The notes: a model not told the origin generated them from the letters alone. A stretch of 64,000 nt of DNA from Acidimicrobiaceae bacterium (GCA_030837965.1 JAUTXP010000043.1:1-64000), one strand, 5' to 3'. Counted from the first letter of the stretch, positions 8,145 through 17,676 are shown. Made by a program: numbers and translations.

Positions 8145-9440
8145 GAGGCGGGAGGCGGACGCGATGCAGGCGGGGATGCCCACGCCGTGCAGGGCGGCGC
8201 CGGCCAGTCGCACGTGCGCGGCGTCCCTGGCCAATGCCGCTTCGATGCGGGCCACGCGGGCCGCGTGGCCTGGCGCGTACTGCGGGAACCCGTCGACCCA
8301 TCGGCTGACCCGACGAGCCGTCGGGGGCGACATCACGCCCAAGGCTTGGCCCAGCTCGGTGTGCAGGGCCGCGACCACGTCGTCGTCCGACAGGGCCATG
8401 GCCCGCTCGTCCCCCGCTCGCCCGGCTGACACCCGGAGCACGACCTGCCCCGGCCTTGACCAGTGCGGCCACTTGTTCGACCCGAACGAGCATGCCGTCA
8501 TCAGCTTGCCATCCACCCGCGGCACCAGGAAGCCGCTGCCGGTGAGCGGCGCGGGGAAGGCGTGGGCTGGATAGGCCAACGTGACGAGGACGACCGACGC
8601 GTGAGGGATTCGGCGTAGTTCCGCGGCGGCGTCGGGCGAGACTGGGTCGAGCAAGGCGGCGGTGGCCCGCGCCGGCGTGGTGAGGACGACCATGTCGGCA
8701 TCGGGAGGCGTGGCGTCGGGGATGGCGGCGAGCGGGTGGCCGAGGTGGACGTCGACGCCCGCCTGTTCGATGAGCTCGGCCAGGCATGCGGCCAGCCTCC
8801 CCATCCCGCCTTGCAACGAGAGGAACACGGGGCCGTCGAGCGAAGGGCGCGTGCCTCGCAGGCCGAGCAACATGCTGCGGTGTTGGGACGCGGCCAACTG
8901 TGGTGCGGTCGAGGCCAGGCTCAAGCCGTCGGCCCGGCCCGCGTGGATGCCGCCCAGGAGCGGTTCGACCAGTCGTTCCGAAGCCTCGCGCCCGAACCGA
9001 GCGGTGACCACGGCCGCCACCGACGGATCATCGCCCAACCGGGACGGGGGCAGCACCAGGTCGAGGCCGGCGCGGGCCATCCCGGCCCACGACAAGATGC
9101 CGGACCGGGCCAAGGCGGGCAGGTCGGTGGGCACGCCGAGCACGAGCCCTTCGGGCAGCGGTCGCAGCCTGCCCCGCGTCCACACGAAGGCCTGGCCCGC
9201 GGCGGGCGCGACCAGCTCGTCGGCCAAGCCCAACTCTCGGCAGAGGTCGACGGCGTGAGGGACGCGGGCCAAGAAGGCGTCCGGCCCCTCGTCCACCGGG
9301 CGGCCGTCGAACTCGGACGTGATCAGCTTGCCGCCCAGCCTGTCGCCCGCCTCGAACAGCGTGACCCGATGGCCGGCCTGGGCCGCCCGATAGGCGGCGG
9401 TCAGGCCGGTGATGCCGCCGCCCACGACGGCGACGTTCAC
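8127..9440 (-). CDS. hemY: oxygen-dependent FAD protoporphyrinogen/coproporphyrinogen oxidase
   Basis: A 437-aa FAD amine-oxidase-fold enzyme. It begins [19 protein letters not shown] (dinucleotide motif), then RLGGKLITSEFDG, and ends with GVGIPACIASA, which contacts FAD. In actinobacteria this type (HemY/CgoX) usually oxidises coproporphyrinogen III to coproporphyrin III. The adjacent ferrochelatase supports that pathway, though the sequence alone does not fix the substrate. The GTG start overlaps the hemH stop (GTGA). Order on the minus strand is hemE-hemH-hemY. Confidence 0.92.
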   Translation of the reverse strand: MNVAVVGGGITGLTAAYRAAQAGHRVTLFEAGDRLGGKLITSEFDGRPVDEGPDAFLARVPHAVDLCRELGLADELVAPAAGQAFVWTRGRLRPLPEGLVLGVPTDLPALARSGILSWAGMARAGLDLVLPPSRLGDDPSVAAVVTARFGREASERLVEPLLGGIHAGRADGLSLASTAPQLAASQHRSMLLGLRGTRPSLDGPVFLSLQGGMGRLAACLAELIEQAGVDVHLGHPLAAIPDATPPDADMVVLTTPARATAALLDPVSPDAAAELRRIPHASVVLVTLAYPAHAFPAPLTGSGFLVPRVDGKLMTACSFGSNKWPHWSRPGQVVLRVSAGRAGDERAMALSDDDVVAALHTELGQALGVMSPPTARRVSRWVDGFPQYAPGHAARVARIEAALARDAAHVRLAGAALHGVGIPACIASASRLFHTSR

Positions 9441-10363
9441 GAAATCACCGCACCTTTGATGACGTGGGCCAGCAACTCGCACAGGGCCGGGTCGTCATTG
9501 AGCGACTCGGTGCGCTCCAGACGCAGCCCCACTTCATCGGCCACCCGTCGGGCCTCCACGTCCACGTCGTAAAGCACTTCGAGATGGTCCGAGGTGAAGC
9601 CCGCCGGGCACACGAGGACGCCGTCCAAACGCTCGGATCGTTCGTCAGCGAACGATCGGATCACGTCGAGGATGTCCGGCCCCAGCCACGGCTCGGGCGT
9701 TCGCCCCGCGCTCTGCCAGGCCAGTTGCCAGTCGGACGCGTCGACACCGGCCGCAGTCATCACCGCCTCGGCCGTCTCCTGCAACTGGGTCGGGTACGGG
9801 TCGCCCATGTCGAGCACACGGGACGGCAGCGAGTGGGCCGTCACCAGCGTGCGCACCCGTGCGTCGGCCGGGAAGCGGTCGAGCCCCCGCCGCACCCGTC
9901 CGGCCAGCAGGTCGATCAGCGCGGGCTCGACGTGCCATGAGTCGACGCCGGTGTAGACGGCTCGTCCCGACACCGCCTCCGACGCCCGGGCGTGGTACTC
10001 GCCCACACTCAAGGCCGAGAAGTGGGGGGCCAGCACGATGCCCACGATCGAGGTCACGCCCCGCGTCAGCAGGGCCGACACGGCGTCTTCGATGAAGGGC
10101 GCGGCGTGCTTTTGGCCCAGCTCGCAGACGAAGCCCTCGCCCAGCGCGGCCGCGGTGCCGGCCACTTGGGCGCGGGTGCGGGCCAGCAGGGGCGACACGC
10201 CGCCGATGGCGTCGTAACGGCGTTGGAGGTCGGCCAACTGCTCGGCGGCGGGTGGCCTGCCTCGGCGGATGTGGGTGTAGTAGCGCTCGACGTCGTCGGC
10301 CGAAGCGGGCGTGCCGTAGGCCATGAAGAGGACGCCGACGTCGGGTCGGGCCTCAGCCGCCAT
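9437..10363 (-). CDS. hemH: ferrochelatase (probably coproporphyrin ferrochelatase)
   Basis: A 308-aa ferrochelatase that inserts Fe2+ into the porphyrin made by the neighbouring oxidase. Visible family features are VLFMAYGTP at the N-terminus, [10 protein letters not shown], the metal-binding His in [16 protein letters not shown], and the Glu/Asp region in [16 protein letters not shown]. As in other actinobacterial enzymes, it probably acts in the coproporphyrin route (CpfC). It overlaps hemE by 11 nt and hemY by 4 nt, indicating a tightly coupled heme operon. Confidence 0.94.
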   Translation of the reverse strand: MAAEARPDVGVLFMAYGTPASADDVERYYTHIRRGRPPAAEQLADLQRRYDAIGGVSPLLARTRAQVAGTAAALGEGFVCELGQKHAAPFIEDAVSALLTRGVTSIVGIVLAPHFSALSVGEYHARASEAVSGRAVYTGVDSWHVEPALIDLLAGRVRRGLDRFPADARVRTLVTAHSLPSRVLDMGDPYPTQLQETAEAVMTAAGVDASDWQLAWQSAGRTPEPWLGPDILDVIRSFADERSERLDGVLVCPAGFTSDHLEVLYDVDVEARRVADEVGLRLERTESLNDDPALCELLAHVIKGAVIS

Positions 10364-11378
10364 GCACCAGCTCCACCAGCCGGGCCAGTGTGTCCGGGTC
10401 GGTCTCGGGCAGCACGCCGTGGCCCAGGTTGAAGATGTGGCCCAGCCTGCCCGCGGCTGCGGCCTCGGCGAGGACCCGCTTGGCCTCGGCCGCGACCACG
10501 GGCCACGGGGCCAGGCAGACGGCCGGGTCCAGGTTGCCCTGCACGCCTTTGTCCGGGCCGACGCGCCGCCAGGCCTCGTCCAGCGGCACACGCCAGTCGA
10601 TCCCCACCACGTCGGCCCCGGCCCCGGCCATCAGGCCGAGCAGCTCGCCCGTGCCCACGCCGAAGTGGATGCGGGGCACGTCGAGGTCGGCCAGACCCTC
10701 GAAGATGCGCCGGGTGGCGGGCAGCACTCGGTCCCGGTAGTCGACGGGGGACAGGGCCCCGGCCCAACTGTCGAAGACCTGCACGGCCCGGGCCCCCGCC
10801 GACACTTGGGAGCGGAGGGAGGCGAGGGCGAGGTCGGCCAGACGGTCGACCAGCGCGTCCCACAGCGCAGGCTCGGCGTGCATCATCGACTTGGTCAGCG
10901 CATAGGTGCGCGACGGGCGCCCCTCGATCAGATAGCTGGCCACCGTGAAGGGCGCGCCCGCGAAGCCGATGAGGGGCACGGCGTCCGGCAGTTCCCTTGC
11001 CAGCGTGCGGATTGTTTCGAGGACGTAGGGCGTGTCCTCTTCGGGGACGAGCGGACGGAGGCGGGCCAGGTCGTCCTTGGAGCGGAAGGGCTCGGCGATG
11101 ACAGGGCCGATGCCGGGGGCCACGTCCACGCCGAAGCCGATGGCATGCACGGGGACGACGATGTCGGAGTAGAGGATGGCGGCGTCGACGCCGTAGCGAC
11201 GCACGGGCTGCAACGTGATCTCGGCGGCCAGGTCGGGCTCGGCGATGGCGGTCAGGATGCTGCCGGTGCCGCGGATGGCCCGGTACTCCGGCAGCGAGCG
11301 ACCGGCTTGGCGCATGAACCACACCGGCGTGTGGGGCGCGGGCTGTCGCTTGCACGCGAGCAGGAAGGGCGCGTCCAC
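10353..11378 (-). CDS. hemE: uroporphyrinogen decarboxylase
   Basis: A 341-aa HemE that decarboxylates the four acetate side chains of uroporphyrinogen III to give coproporphyrinogen III. Signatures are [16 protein letters not shown] (catalytic Arg), ILYSDIVVP (substrate-binding Asp), [16 protein letters not shown] and [14 protein letters not shown]. The start is set at GTG 11376-11378, which gives the usual spacing to the WFMRQAGR motif; the open frame runs upstream without family resemblance. It heads the heme group. The 242-bp region upstream is shared with the divergent subtilase gene. Confidence 0.95.
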   Translation of the reverse strand: MDAPFLLACKRQPAPHTPVWFMRQAGRSLPEYRAIRGTGSILTAIAEPDLAAEITLQPVRRYGVDAAILYSDIVVPVHAIGFGVDVAPGIGPVIAEPFRSKDDLARLRPLVPEEDTPYVLETIRTLARELPDAVPLIGFAGAPFTVASYLIEGRPSRTYALTKSMMHAEPALWDALVDRLADLALASLRSQVSAGARAVQVFDSWAGALSPVDYRDRVLPATRRIFEGLADLDVPRIHFGVGTGELLGLMAGAGADVVGIDWRVPLDEAWRRVGPDKGVQGNLDPAVCLAPWPVVAAEAKRVLAEAAAAGRLGHIFNLGHGVLPETDPDTLARLVELVHGG

Positions 11379-11563
11379 GCGGCCGACGTTACCGAAACGC
11401 GTTCTCGTCGCCGCGCCCACGCCTGGAACCGGGACGCAGTGCGACGGGAAGGGAGGGGGCAGGGCACCGGCTCGGGCACGGGTGACCGCCAATGACTAGG
11501 CCGATCGGGCCACGTGGCAATCGGCCGGACGGGCTATTCGCGGCTCCAGGCGGCCTCACGCCT

Positions 11564-11591
11564 CAAGACGGGTGGGCTCGACCACCGATAG
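11564..11591 (+). promoter_or_regulatory. possible FliA-type promoter upstream of the subtilase operon
   Basis: ACCGATAG at 11584-11591 resembles the sigma-28 -10 box GCCGATAA. It lies 30 nt before the chosen ATG, leaving room for the AGGAG at 11608-11612. A TCAAGA element upstream is a weak -35 candidate with imperfect spacing. The rest of the 11379-11620 gap holds the palindrome GGCCGATCGGGCC near 11500-11511 and nothing else I can name. Confidence 0.25.
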
Positions 11592-11620
11592 CGCGAATGC
11601 GACCAGTCAGGAGCACGTGG

Positions 11621-13105
11621 ATGCGACGCCGGATGTTGGACAACAGGACGTGGATTGCGGCGATGGTCTTCATCGCCGCGCTCGGCACGCCTGCGGCGGC
11701 GGCAGCGGGACCGACCGAGCCTGTGGTGGTGCTCGCCGGTTCCAGCGCCGCCGCCGCGGCGGCCGTCACCGCGGCCGGCGGCAGTGTCGACCACGACCTC
11801 CCTGTCATCGGCGGCGTGGCCGCCCACCTCCCCGCCCGCCTGGCACACGTCGCAGCCCCGCACACTTTCGCCTCTCTGCCTGGCGTCACGGTTGTCCCTG
11901 ACGCACCCATGCACCTCACCGCCGCGGGCTTCGCGCCCACGTCCAGCACGCCGCAGTTCGGTGCCCTTCACACCGACCCGGCATGGGGCGACGAAGCGGG
12001 CGAAGGCGTGGGCGTGGCCTTGGTCGACACCGGCGTGGCTCAAGTGCCCGCGCTGGCCGGCCATGTCGTCAACGCGGCCGACTTCAGCGGTGAGAACGAC
12101 GGCGTCGACCACTACGGCCACGGCACGTTCATGGCCGGCCTCATCGCCACCGCCGCGCCCGCGGCTGACATCGTCAGCATCAAGGTGGCGGGCCGCGACG
12201 GCAGCACGTCGCTGGGCCAGGTCCTGGCCGGCATCGACTGGGCCGTCGAGCACGCGGACGAGCACGACCTGCGCGTCCTCAACCTTTCCTTCGGGGCCGA
12301 CCTGCCCGTGGCATGGCGGGCCGACCCCTTGTCCGCCGCGGTGGAGGCGGCGTGGGCGTCGGGGATCACGGTGGTGACGTCGTCTGGAAATGACGGGCCG
12401 GGGACGGTCACCACGCCCGGCCGTGACCCTTGGGTGCTCACCGTTGGCGCCACCGATGTGCACGGCACGGTGTCGACCGCCGACGACACTGTGCCGTCGT
12501 TCTCCGGCTCGGGCCGGGTCCCGCCGTTCGGGCTCAAGCCCGAGGTGGTGGCCCCCGGGGTCGACGTGGTCTCGGTTCGGGCACCGGGCTCGTACTTGGA
12601 CACGGCCTATCCGGCCGCCCGCATCGGTGACGACGGGTTCCGCGGCAGCGGGACCTCGATGGCCACCGCCCTCACCTCGGGCGCGGCCGCGGTGGTCACC
12701 TGGGCCCATCCCGATGCCACACCTGACGACGTGAAGGGCGCACTGGTCGCGGGCGGCGACCGCCTGGCGGGTGCTTGGTCCCGTGCCGTCGATGTGCAGG
12801 CCGCAGTGGCCGTCGACGCCGACGAGTGGGACCAGCGCCTGCCGGTGGCGGGGGGACGCGACGACGACGAGCGCACGGGCATGCCGTGGATGGCGACCCG
12901 TTGGAGTGCGACCCGTTGGTCGGCAACGAGATGGTCGGCGACGAGGTGGTCGGCGACGAGATGGAGCGCGACCCGCTGGTCCGCGACGCGCTGGAGTGCG
13001 ACGCGCTGGTCGGCCACGAGATGGAGCGCGACCCGCTGGTCGGGCACCCGCTGGTCGGGGACGCGCTGGTCCGGCACCCGCTGGAGCGCGGCGGAGTGGG
13101 GCTGA
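11621..13105 (+). CDS. secreted S8 subtilisin-like protease with W-S-A-T-R repeat tail
   Basis: A 494-aa subtilase. Start chosen at ATG 11621, preceded by AGGAG at good spacing; it is followed by a basic stretch, a hydrophobic segment and A-A-A-A-A-G, a Sec signal peptide. The triad is Asp136 (ALVDTGV), His167 (HYGHGTFMAG) and Ser346 (GTSMATALTSG); the oxyanion Asn is in TSSGNDG. After the domain, the last 70 residues are 14 pentapeptides: ten ATRWS, three GTRWS and a final AAEWG. The tail has evenly spaced Trp and Arg and may bind a surface polymer or a partner. The TGA overlaps the ATG of the downstream kinase, so protease and kinase are translationally coupled. Confidence 0.92.
   Translation: MRRRMLDNRTWIAAMVFIAALGTPAAAAAGPTEPVVVLAGSSAAAAAAVTAAGGSVDHDLPVIGGVAAHLPARLAHVAAPHTFASLPGVTVVPDAPMHLTAAGFAPTSSTPQFGALHTDPAWGDEAGEGVGVALVDTGVAQVPALAGHVVNAADFSGENDGVDHYGHGTFMAGLIATAAPAADIVSIKVAGRDGSTSLGQVLAGIDWAVEHADEHDLRVLNLSFGADLPVAWRADPLSAAVEAAWASGITVVTSSGNDGPGTVTTPGRDPWVLTVGATDVHGTVSTADDTVPSFSGSGRVPPFGLKPEVVAPGVDVVSVRAPGSYLDTAYPAARIGDDGFRGSGTSMATALTSGAAAVVTWAHPDATPDDVKGALVAGGDRLAGAWSRAVDVQAAVAVDADEWDQRLPVAGGRDDDERTGMPWMATRWSATRWSATRWSATRWSATRWSATRWSATRWSATRWSATRWSATRWSGTRWSGTRWSGTRWSAAEWG
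12893..13102 (+). repeat. 15-bp tandem coding repeats (14 units)
   Basis: Fourteen consecutive 15-nt units encode the pentapeptide tail of the subtilase. Codons vary between units (for example ACCCGTTGG, ACGAGATGG, ACGCGCTGG) while the peptide is conserved. This points to selection on the protein rather than recent slippage alone. Confidence 0.95.
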
Positions 13106-15027
13106 TGCGACGCTGGGTCCTTTTGATCGCGGGCGTGCACGTCGCCCTGACCGCAGCGCTGCTGACGGCCGTGGGCTCGTGGGGTCCCGGCGGCTCGACC
13201 GCCACCTTGGTGGGCTGCATCGCCGCCTTCGCCTTGGTGGGCCTGGCGCCCATGCACCTCGAACTGCGACGCCACGCCTGCACCGTCGTCGTCACCGAGG
13301 CCGTGCTCGTCGTGGCCTTGGTCGGGCTCGGCCCCGTGGGCGTGGTCGTGGCCGCCACCTTGGGCGAGGCCATGTCCTGCTTGGCCCAGCGCCAGTCCCG
13401 ACTCAAGCTCGTGTTCAACGTGGCCGCGGCCATGGGGGCCAGTGCCGTGGCCGCATCCCTCTATGCGGTGGTGGCCCAGCCCGGCTCTTCCGTCCTCAAC
13501 CTGGCGGGCTGGCTTCCCGTCGCCGTCGCCGTGGCCGCCTTCGCGGTGGCCAGCCTGGTGACCACCTCGGCCATCCTCGCCGTGGCCGAGCGCCGTCCCT
13601 TCCTCGACCTGCTGCTCGCATCGGCCGTCACCGTGGTCGTCTCGTCGTCCGCATCCGCCTCCCTCGGCCTGGCCGCCGTCGTGCTGGCCCAGGTCAGCGG
13701 CGTCGGTCCCGTCCTGCTCGCGCCTCTCCTTTCCATGGTGTTCGTCGGGACCCGGCGCATGGCCGTGCAGTCGGCCGAGCACCTGCGATTCCAACGCCTG
13801 TACGAGGCGTCGTCGCGCAGCGGCCGCCTGAAGAGCTTCGAGGACTCGTTGGCCGCGTTGGCCGCCGAGGCCCGTGGCCTGGTGACCGGCAGTGCCGCCG
13901 TGTGCCTGGCCCGCAGGGCCGACGGCACCTGGGCGGGAGCCCTGGTGGACGACGCGGGCGGACGGGCCGCGCCGCTGGACGTCGTGCAAGCCCTCTTGGA
14001 CCTGCCGGACGGCAAGCCGCTGGGCCCGGCCGATTGGCCCCGTGCCTTGCGCGACGCAGTGTCCGACGCAGCCGACCTCGTGTGGGCGCCGCCCCAGTCG
14101 GACAGTCGGGCCCGGGTCGGCTTGGCCGTGTTCCGCGAGATCGGGCGCGACGACCAGTCGAACGGCCGGGCCGAGGTGCTGGCCGCGTTCGCAGGCCATG
14201 CCGCGCTGACGGTGGCCAACGCCTTGCTGTACGAAGAGGTCGAAGAGGCCCTTCAGCACCAGATCGACTTGACCCGTCAGAAGGGCGACTTCCTCGCCAC
14301 CGTCTCCCACGAACTGCGCACGCCGCTGACCTGCGTGCTCGGCTCCGTCTCCACCATGCGCCGGTGCAGGGGCAGGCTGGACGAGGCCGACGAGGACCGT
14401 CTCCTGACCACCGCATTGGAGCAGGGCGACCGGTTGCGGCGGCTGATCGAGGACCTGTTGCAGGTGGCGTCGGCCGAGCACGGCGACATGCGCGCCGAGC
14501 GCAGCCCGGTGGACGTGGCCGCCCTGGTGGCCGGCGTGGTGGGCGACATGTCGGGCACGTCAGGGCATCGCCTGGCCGCCCACGTCGACCCCGGCTGTCG
14601 CGGTGTGAACTCGGACTCGAACCGAGTGCGCCAGATCCTCACCAACCTGGTGGAGAACGCCATCAAGTACGCGCCGAGCGGGCCCATCGAAGTGCTCGCT
14701 CGTCCCGCGCCCGCCGCGGTCGACCTCATGGTCGTGGACCATGGTCCCGGCATACCTGACGAGGTCGACCGCGAGCGGGTCTTCGAGCGCTTCGTGCAGC
14801 TCGACCAGTCGTCCACCCGCCGCCAAGGCGGCACCGGGCTCGGCCTGTACCTGTGCAGGCAACTGGCCGGTCTGCTCGACAGCACCTTGACCTTGGAGCA
14901 GACGCCCGGCGGCGGCTGCACCTTCAGACTGCGCCTGCCCGTCTCGGCTGTGCCCGCCGCGCCCGACTCCGCCGTGATGGCCGCGCCCCCCAATGCCGCC
15001 CCGGCGGTGCCTGCTGGGGTGGGTTGA
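13105..15027 (+). CDS. membrane sensor histidine kinase
   Basis: A 640-aa kinase. Residues ~5-220 are strongly hydrophobic with about seven or eight membrane segments. A GAF-like domain spans ~240-375, followed by a HisKA domain with His402 in VSHELRTPLT. The ATPase domain has the N box (NLVENAIKYAP), G1 (VVDHGPGIP), F (FERFVQLDQ) and G2 (GGTGLGLYLC). The integral-membrane N-terminus suggests sensing within the membrane or of a membrane-derived cue. It is coupled to the secreted protease upstream (TGATG) and abuts the response regulator at 15028. I infer that the protease and the kinase act in one pathway. Confidence 0.93.
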   Translation: MRRWVLLIAGVHVALTAALLTAVGSWGPGGSTATLVGCIAAFALVGLAPMHLELRRHACTVVVTEAVLVVALVGLGPVGVVVAATLGEAMSCLAQRQSRLKLVFNVAAAMGASAVAASLYAVVAQPGSSVLNLAGWLPVAVAVAAFAVASLVTTSAILAVAERRPFLDLLLASAVTVVVSSSASASLGLAAVVLAQVSGVGPVLLAPLLSMVFVGTRRMAVQSAEHLRFQRLYEASSRSGRLKSFEDSLAALAAEARGLVTGSAAVCLARRADGTWAGALVDDAGGRAAPLDVVQALLDLPDGKPLGPADWPRALRDAVSDAADLVWAPPQSDSRARVGLAVFREIGRDDQSNGRAEVLAAFAGHAALTVANALLYEEVEEALQHQIDLTRQKGDFLATVSHELRTPLTCVLGSVSTMRRCRGRLDEADEDRLLTTALEQGDRLRRLIEDLLQVASAEHGDMRAERSPVDVAALVAGVVGDMSGTSGHRLAAHVDPGCRGVNSDSNRVRQILTNLVENAIKYAPSGPIEVLARPAPAAVDLMVVDHGPGIPDEVDRERVFERFVQLDQSSTRRQGGTGLGLYLCRQLAGLLDSTLTLEQTPGGGCTFRLRLPVSAVPAAPDSAVMAAPPNAAPAVPAGVG

Positions 15028-15417
15028 ATGGAAGAGACGCGCCGAGTGCTGGTGGCCGACGACGATCCCGCCATCTTGGACCTGTTGACCTTCAACTTGA
15101 AGGCTGAGGGCTTCGACGTCCTGGCCGCAACCGATGGCGACCAGGCCTGGTCGTTGGCCCGCCATGCCGTGCCCGACCTGGTCGTGCTGGACGTGATGAT
15201 GCCCCAGCGCGACGGCCTCGACGTGCTGGGCTCGCTTAAGTCGCATCCCCGCACCCGGCACATCCCGGTGGTGCTGCTGACGGCCAAGGCCAGCGATGCC
15301 GAGGTGTGGGAGGGCTGGCGGGCGGGCGCCGACTACTACATCACCAAGCCGTTCAGCCTGGACGAGCTGCTGCACTTCGTGGAGTACCTGCTCCGCCCGG
15401 CGTCCACGACCGTCTAA
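15028..15417 (+). CDS. single-domain response regulator
   Basis: A 129-aa receiver domain with no output domain. The acidic pocket is ADDD (residues 10-13), the phosphoacceptor is Asp55 in VVLDVMMP, then comes the T/A-K region LLTAKA, and Lys107 is in YYITKPF. It begins one base after the kinase stop and is probably phosphorylated by that kinase. Its output must come through protein-protein interaction or a phosphorelay. A weak hairpin with a T run lies between this gene and helD. Confidence 0.93.
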   Translation: MEETRRVLVADDDPAILDLLTFNLKAEGFDVLAATDGDQAWSLARHAVPDLVVLDVMMPQRDGLDVLGSLKSHPRTRHIPVVLLTAKASDAEVWEGWRAGADYYITKPFSLDELLHFVEYLLRPASTTV

Positions 15418-15482
15418 CCGACTTTCCCACCCTTTTCGAGGAACCGTAGAGGGGCGGGCCGAAGGCGACTATCCTCGTCCAT

Positions 15483-15501
15483 CCCCCAAACGGGGGGTTT
15501 T
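15483..15501 (+). terminator. small hairpin plus T4 in the helD leader
   Basis: CCCCC (15483-15487), loop AAAC, GGGGG (15492-15496), one G, then TTTT. It could end the kinase/regulator transcript or act as an attenuator, because a TATCCT -10-like box lies upstream at 15470-15475 and the helD GTG follows at 15509. Confidence 0.4.
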
Positions 15502-15508
15502 GGGCAGA

Positions 15509-17632
15509 GTGACGGTGGGCGAACACCCCGAATTCCAGGCTGAGCAGGCATTCCTCGACGCCGCTTATGACCGCCTCGATGAGATGAGGACGGTCGTAGG
15601 CGAGCGCATTCAGGAGGTCCTGCAACAGCGCGGCGGCACCTTTCAATCGGTGACCGAGCGCGACATCGTCGTGCGCACCGGCCTGCAACGGCTCGAACAA
15701 CTGGACATCGGCCGCGAGTCGCTCATCTTCGGCCGCATCGACCAGGAGGAAGGCGACGTCTTCCACATCGGCAGACTGGCCGTGTCCGGCCGGGACCAGG
15801 AGCCCATGGTGGTGGACTGGCGGGCGCCCGTGGCCGAGCCCTTCTACCGCGCCACCGGACGGCATCCCATGGGCCTGCGCCGGCGTCGTCACTTCGCCAC
15901 CGAGGGCCGCCGCTTGGTGGGCATGGAGGACGAGGTCTTCGGCGAGGGGGCAGTGGCCGACGACGGCCTCGTCGGCACCGGCGCCTTGCTGGCTGCCTTG
16001 GAGCGCAGCCGGTCAGGCTCGATGCGCGACATCGTGGCCACGGTCCAAAAGGAGCAGGACGAGGTCATCAGGGCCGAGCTTCCCGGTGTCCTCGTCGTGC
16101 AGGGCGGGCCCGGCACGGGCAAGACCGCAGTGGCCCTCCACCGAGCGGCTTACCTCCTCTACACCCACCGTTTTCCCCTTGAAAGACAAGGGGTTTTGGT
16201 GGTCGGGCCCAATCCGCTGTTCCTGCGCTACATCGAGCAGGTGCTGCCCTCGTTGGGCGAGACCGGGGTCGCGTTGACGACGGTGGAGGGCTTGGTGTCG
16301 GACGTGCGCATGCGCGCCGCGGACACGCCTGCTGCGGCCCGGGTGAAAGGTGACGTTCGCATGTCGCGCGTGGTGGCCAAGGCCGTGCGAGACCGCCAGC
16401 GGGCCCTGCGCCAGCCGGTGGAGGTGGGCTACGGCGGCGTCCGCCTGGTCCTCAGTCCGCAGATGAGCGAGGAGGTCGTGGCCCTGGCCAAGCGCAGGGC
16501 GGGCGCGCACAACTCGCGGCGCCGGTTCGTGGAGGCCCAGCTTCGCAAGCGGCTGCACCAGCAGTACATCGAGGCCATCGAGCGGCAGCGTCGGACCGGC
16601 ATCAGGGCGGAGCGGGGCGAGGAGGAGACCGACGTCAGCGACGCCGAGCTTTGGCGCGATGTGCGGCGCTCGCCGGACGTGACCAGCGCCCTCGACCGCA
16701 TGTGGCCGGTGCTCACGCCCCAGGAGCTGTTGCACGACTTGTACGGGGCGCCCGCCCTGTTGGCGCTGGCGGGCCGGGGCGTGCTCGACCAGGCCGAGTG
16801 GCGGGCCTTGCACCGGCCCCGGGCCACGTCGTTGGACGAGGCCCCGTGGACGTCGGGGGACATCCCTTTGCTGGACGAGGCCAGGGTGGTGCTCGGCACC
16901 AAGCGGGCCAGCAGCGGCGAGGAGGGCGACATCCGCAACTACGGGCACATCGTGGTGGACGAGGCCCAGGATCTGACGCCGATGCAGTTGCGCATGCTGT
17001 CCCGGCGGTCGCTGTCGGGCTCGATGACGGTGGTGGGCGACATCGCCCAGGCCACCGGGCCGCGGGCGCCCGGCAGTTGGGACGACATCACCAGGCACCT
17101 GCCCGCCCGCCGCCCGCCGCGGGTCGTCGAGCTCACCATCAACTACCGCACGCCCGCCGAGATCATGGATGTGGCGGGCCGGGTGCTGGCCGTCGCCGCG
17201 CCCCACCTGCGCCAGCCCCGATCGGTCCGGTCGACGGAGACGCCCCCGCAACGAGTGCCCGCGGCGGCGGCGGACGTGCCCGCGCGGGTGGCCGAGGTGG
17301 CGGCGTCGGAACTGGAGAAGGTCGCGGGCGGCACCGTCGCCGTGATCGCGCCCGCCTCACTGGTGGCGTCGCTGGGGGCTGGTTTGGAGGCGCGGGGCGT
17401 GGCCTTCGGCGAGCCGGAACGCACCGGCCTGGAGGCGCCCATCACGTTGGTGCCGATCAGCGTGGTGAAGGGACTGGAGTTCGACTCGATCGTCGTGGTG
17501 GAGCCCGCCCGGATCGTGGCCGAGTCGGCTCAGGGCCTGCGGGCGTTGTATGTGGCGCTGACCCGGGCCACCAAGCGGGTGACCATCGTGCACGCCGAAC
17601 CCCTGCCCACGCCCCTGTCGACCCTCCCCTAA
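15509..17632 (+). CDS. helD: HelD-like UvrD/Rep superfamily helicase
   Basis: A 707-aa superfamily-1 ATPase of the HelD type, which binds RNA polymerase and removes it from DNA; actinobacterial forms can confer rifamycin tolerance. The N-terminal coiled-coil and FGRIDQEEGDVFHIGRL region precede VVDWRAPVAEPFYRAT. Walker A is GGPGTGKTAVALHR, Walker B VVDEAQDLTPMQ, with GDIAQATGP, INYRTPAEIM, VVKGLEFDSIVV and ALYVALTRATKRV. The start is GTG 15509 (another in-frame GTG lies at 15515). It converges on fliA with a family-1 palindrome between them. A decayed relative sits at the left edge of the window. Confidence 0.93.
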   Translation: MTVGEHPEFQAEQAFLDAAYDRLDEMRTVVGERIQEVLQQRGGTFQSVTERDIVVRTGLQRLEQLDIGRESLIFGRIDQEEGDVFHIGRLAVSGRDQEPMVVDWRAPVAEPFYRATGRHPMGLRRRRHFATEGRRLVGMEDEVFGEGAVADDGLVGTGALLAALERSRSGSMRDIVATVQKEQDEVIRAELPGVLVVQGGPGTGKTAVALHRAAYLLYTHRFPLERQGVLVVGPNPLFLRYIEQVLPSLGETGVALTTVEGLVSDVRMRAADTPAAARVKGDVRMSRVVAKAVRDRQRALRQPVEVGYGGVRLVLSPQMSEEVVALAKRRAGAHNSRRRFVEAQLRKRLHQQYIEAIERQRRTGIRAERGEEETDVSDAELWRDVRRSPDVTSALDRMWPVLTPQELLHDLYGAPALLALAGRGVLDQAEWRALHRPRATSLDEAPWTSGDIPLLDEARVVLGTKRASSGEEGDIRNYGHIVVDEAQDLTPMQLRMLSRRSLSGSMTVVGDIAQATGPRAPGSWDDITRHLPARRPPRVVELTINYRTPAEIMDVAGRVLAVAAPHLRQPRSVRSTETPPQRVPAAAADVPARVAEVAASELEKVAGGTVAVIAPASLVASLGAGLEARGVAFGEPERTGLEAPITLVPISVVKGLEFDSIVVVEPARIVAESAQGLRALYVALTRATKRVTIVHAEPLPTPLSTLP

Positions 17633-17645
17633 CGGCCCGCCCCAT

Positions 17646-17676
17646 CTTTTCCACAGCACCTGCTGCTGTGGAAAAG
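17646..17676. repeat. palindrome family 1, copy between helD and fliA
   Basis: CTTTTCCACAGCA, loop CCTGC, TGCTGTGGAAAAG: perfect 13-bp arms, 14 nt after the helD stop and 17 nt before the convergent fliA stop. The sequence matches the copies at 5288, 30282, 33076 and 51218. Confidence 0.9.

Noticed and set aside
12893-13102. CRISPR-like or satellite DNA array
   Set aside because: Units are contiguous 15-nt codon repeats with no spacers, in frame and translated as a regular pentapeptide.
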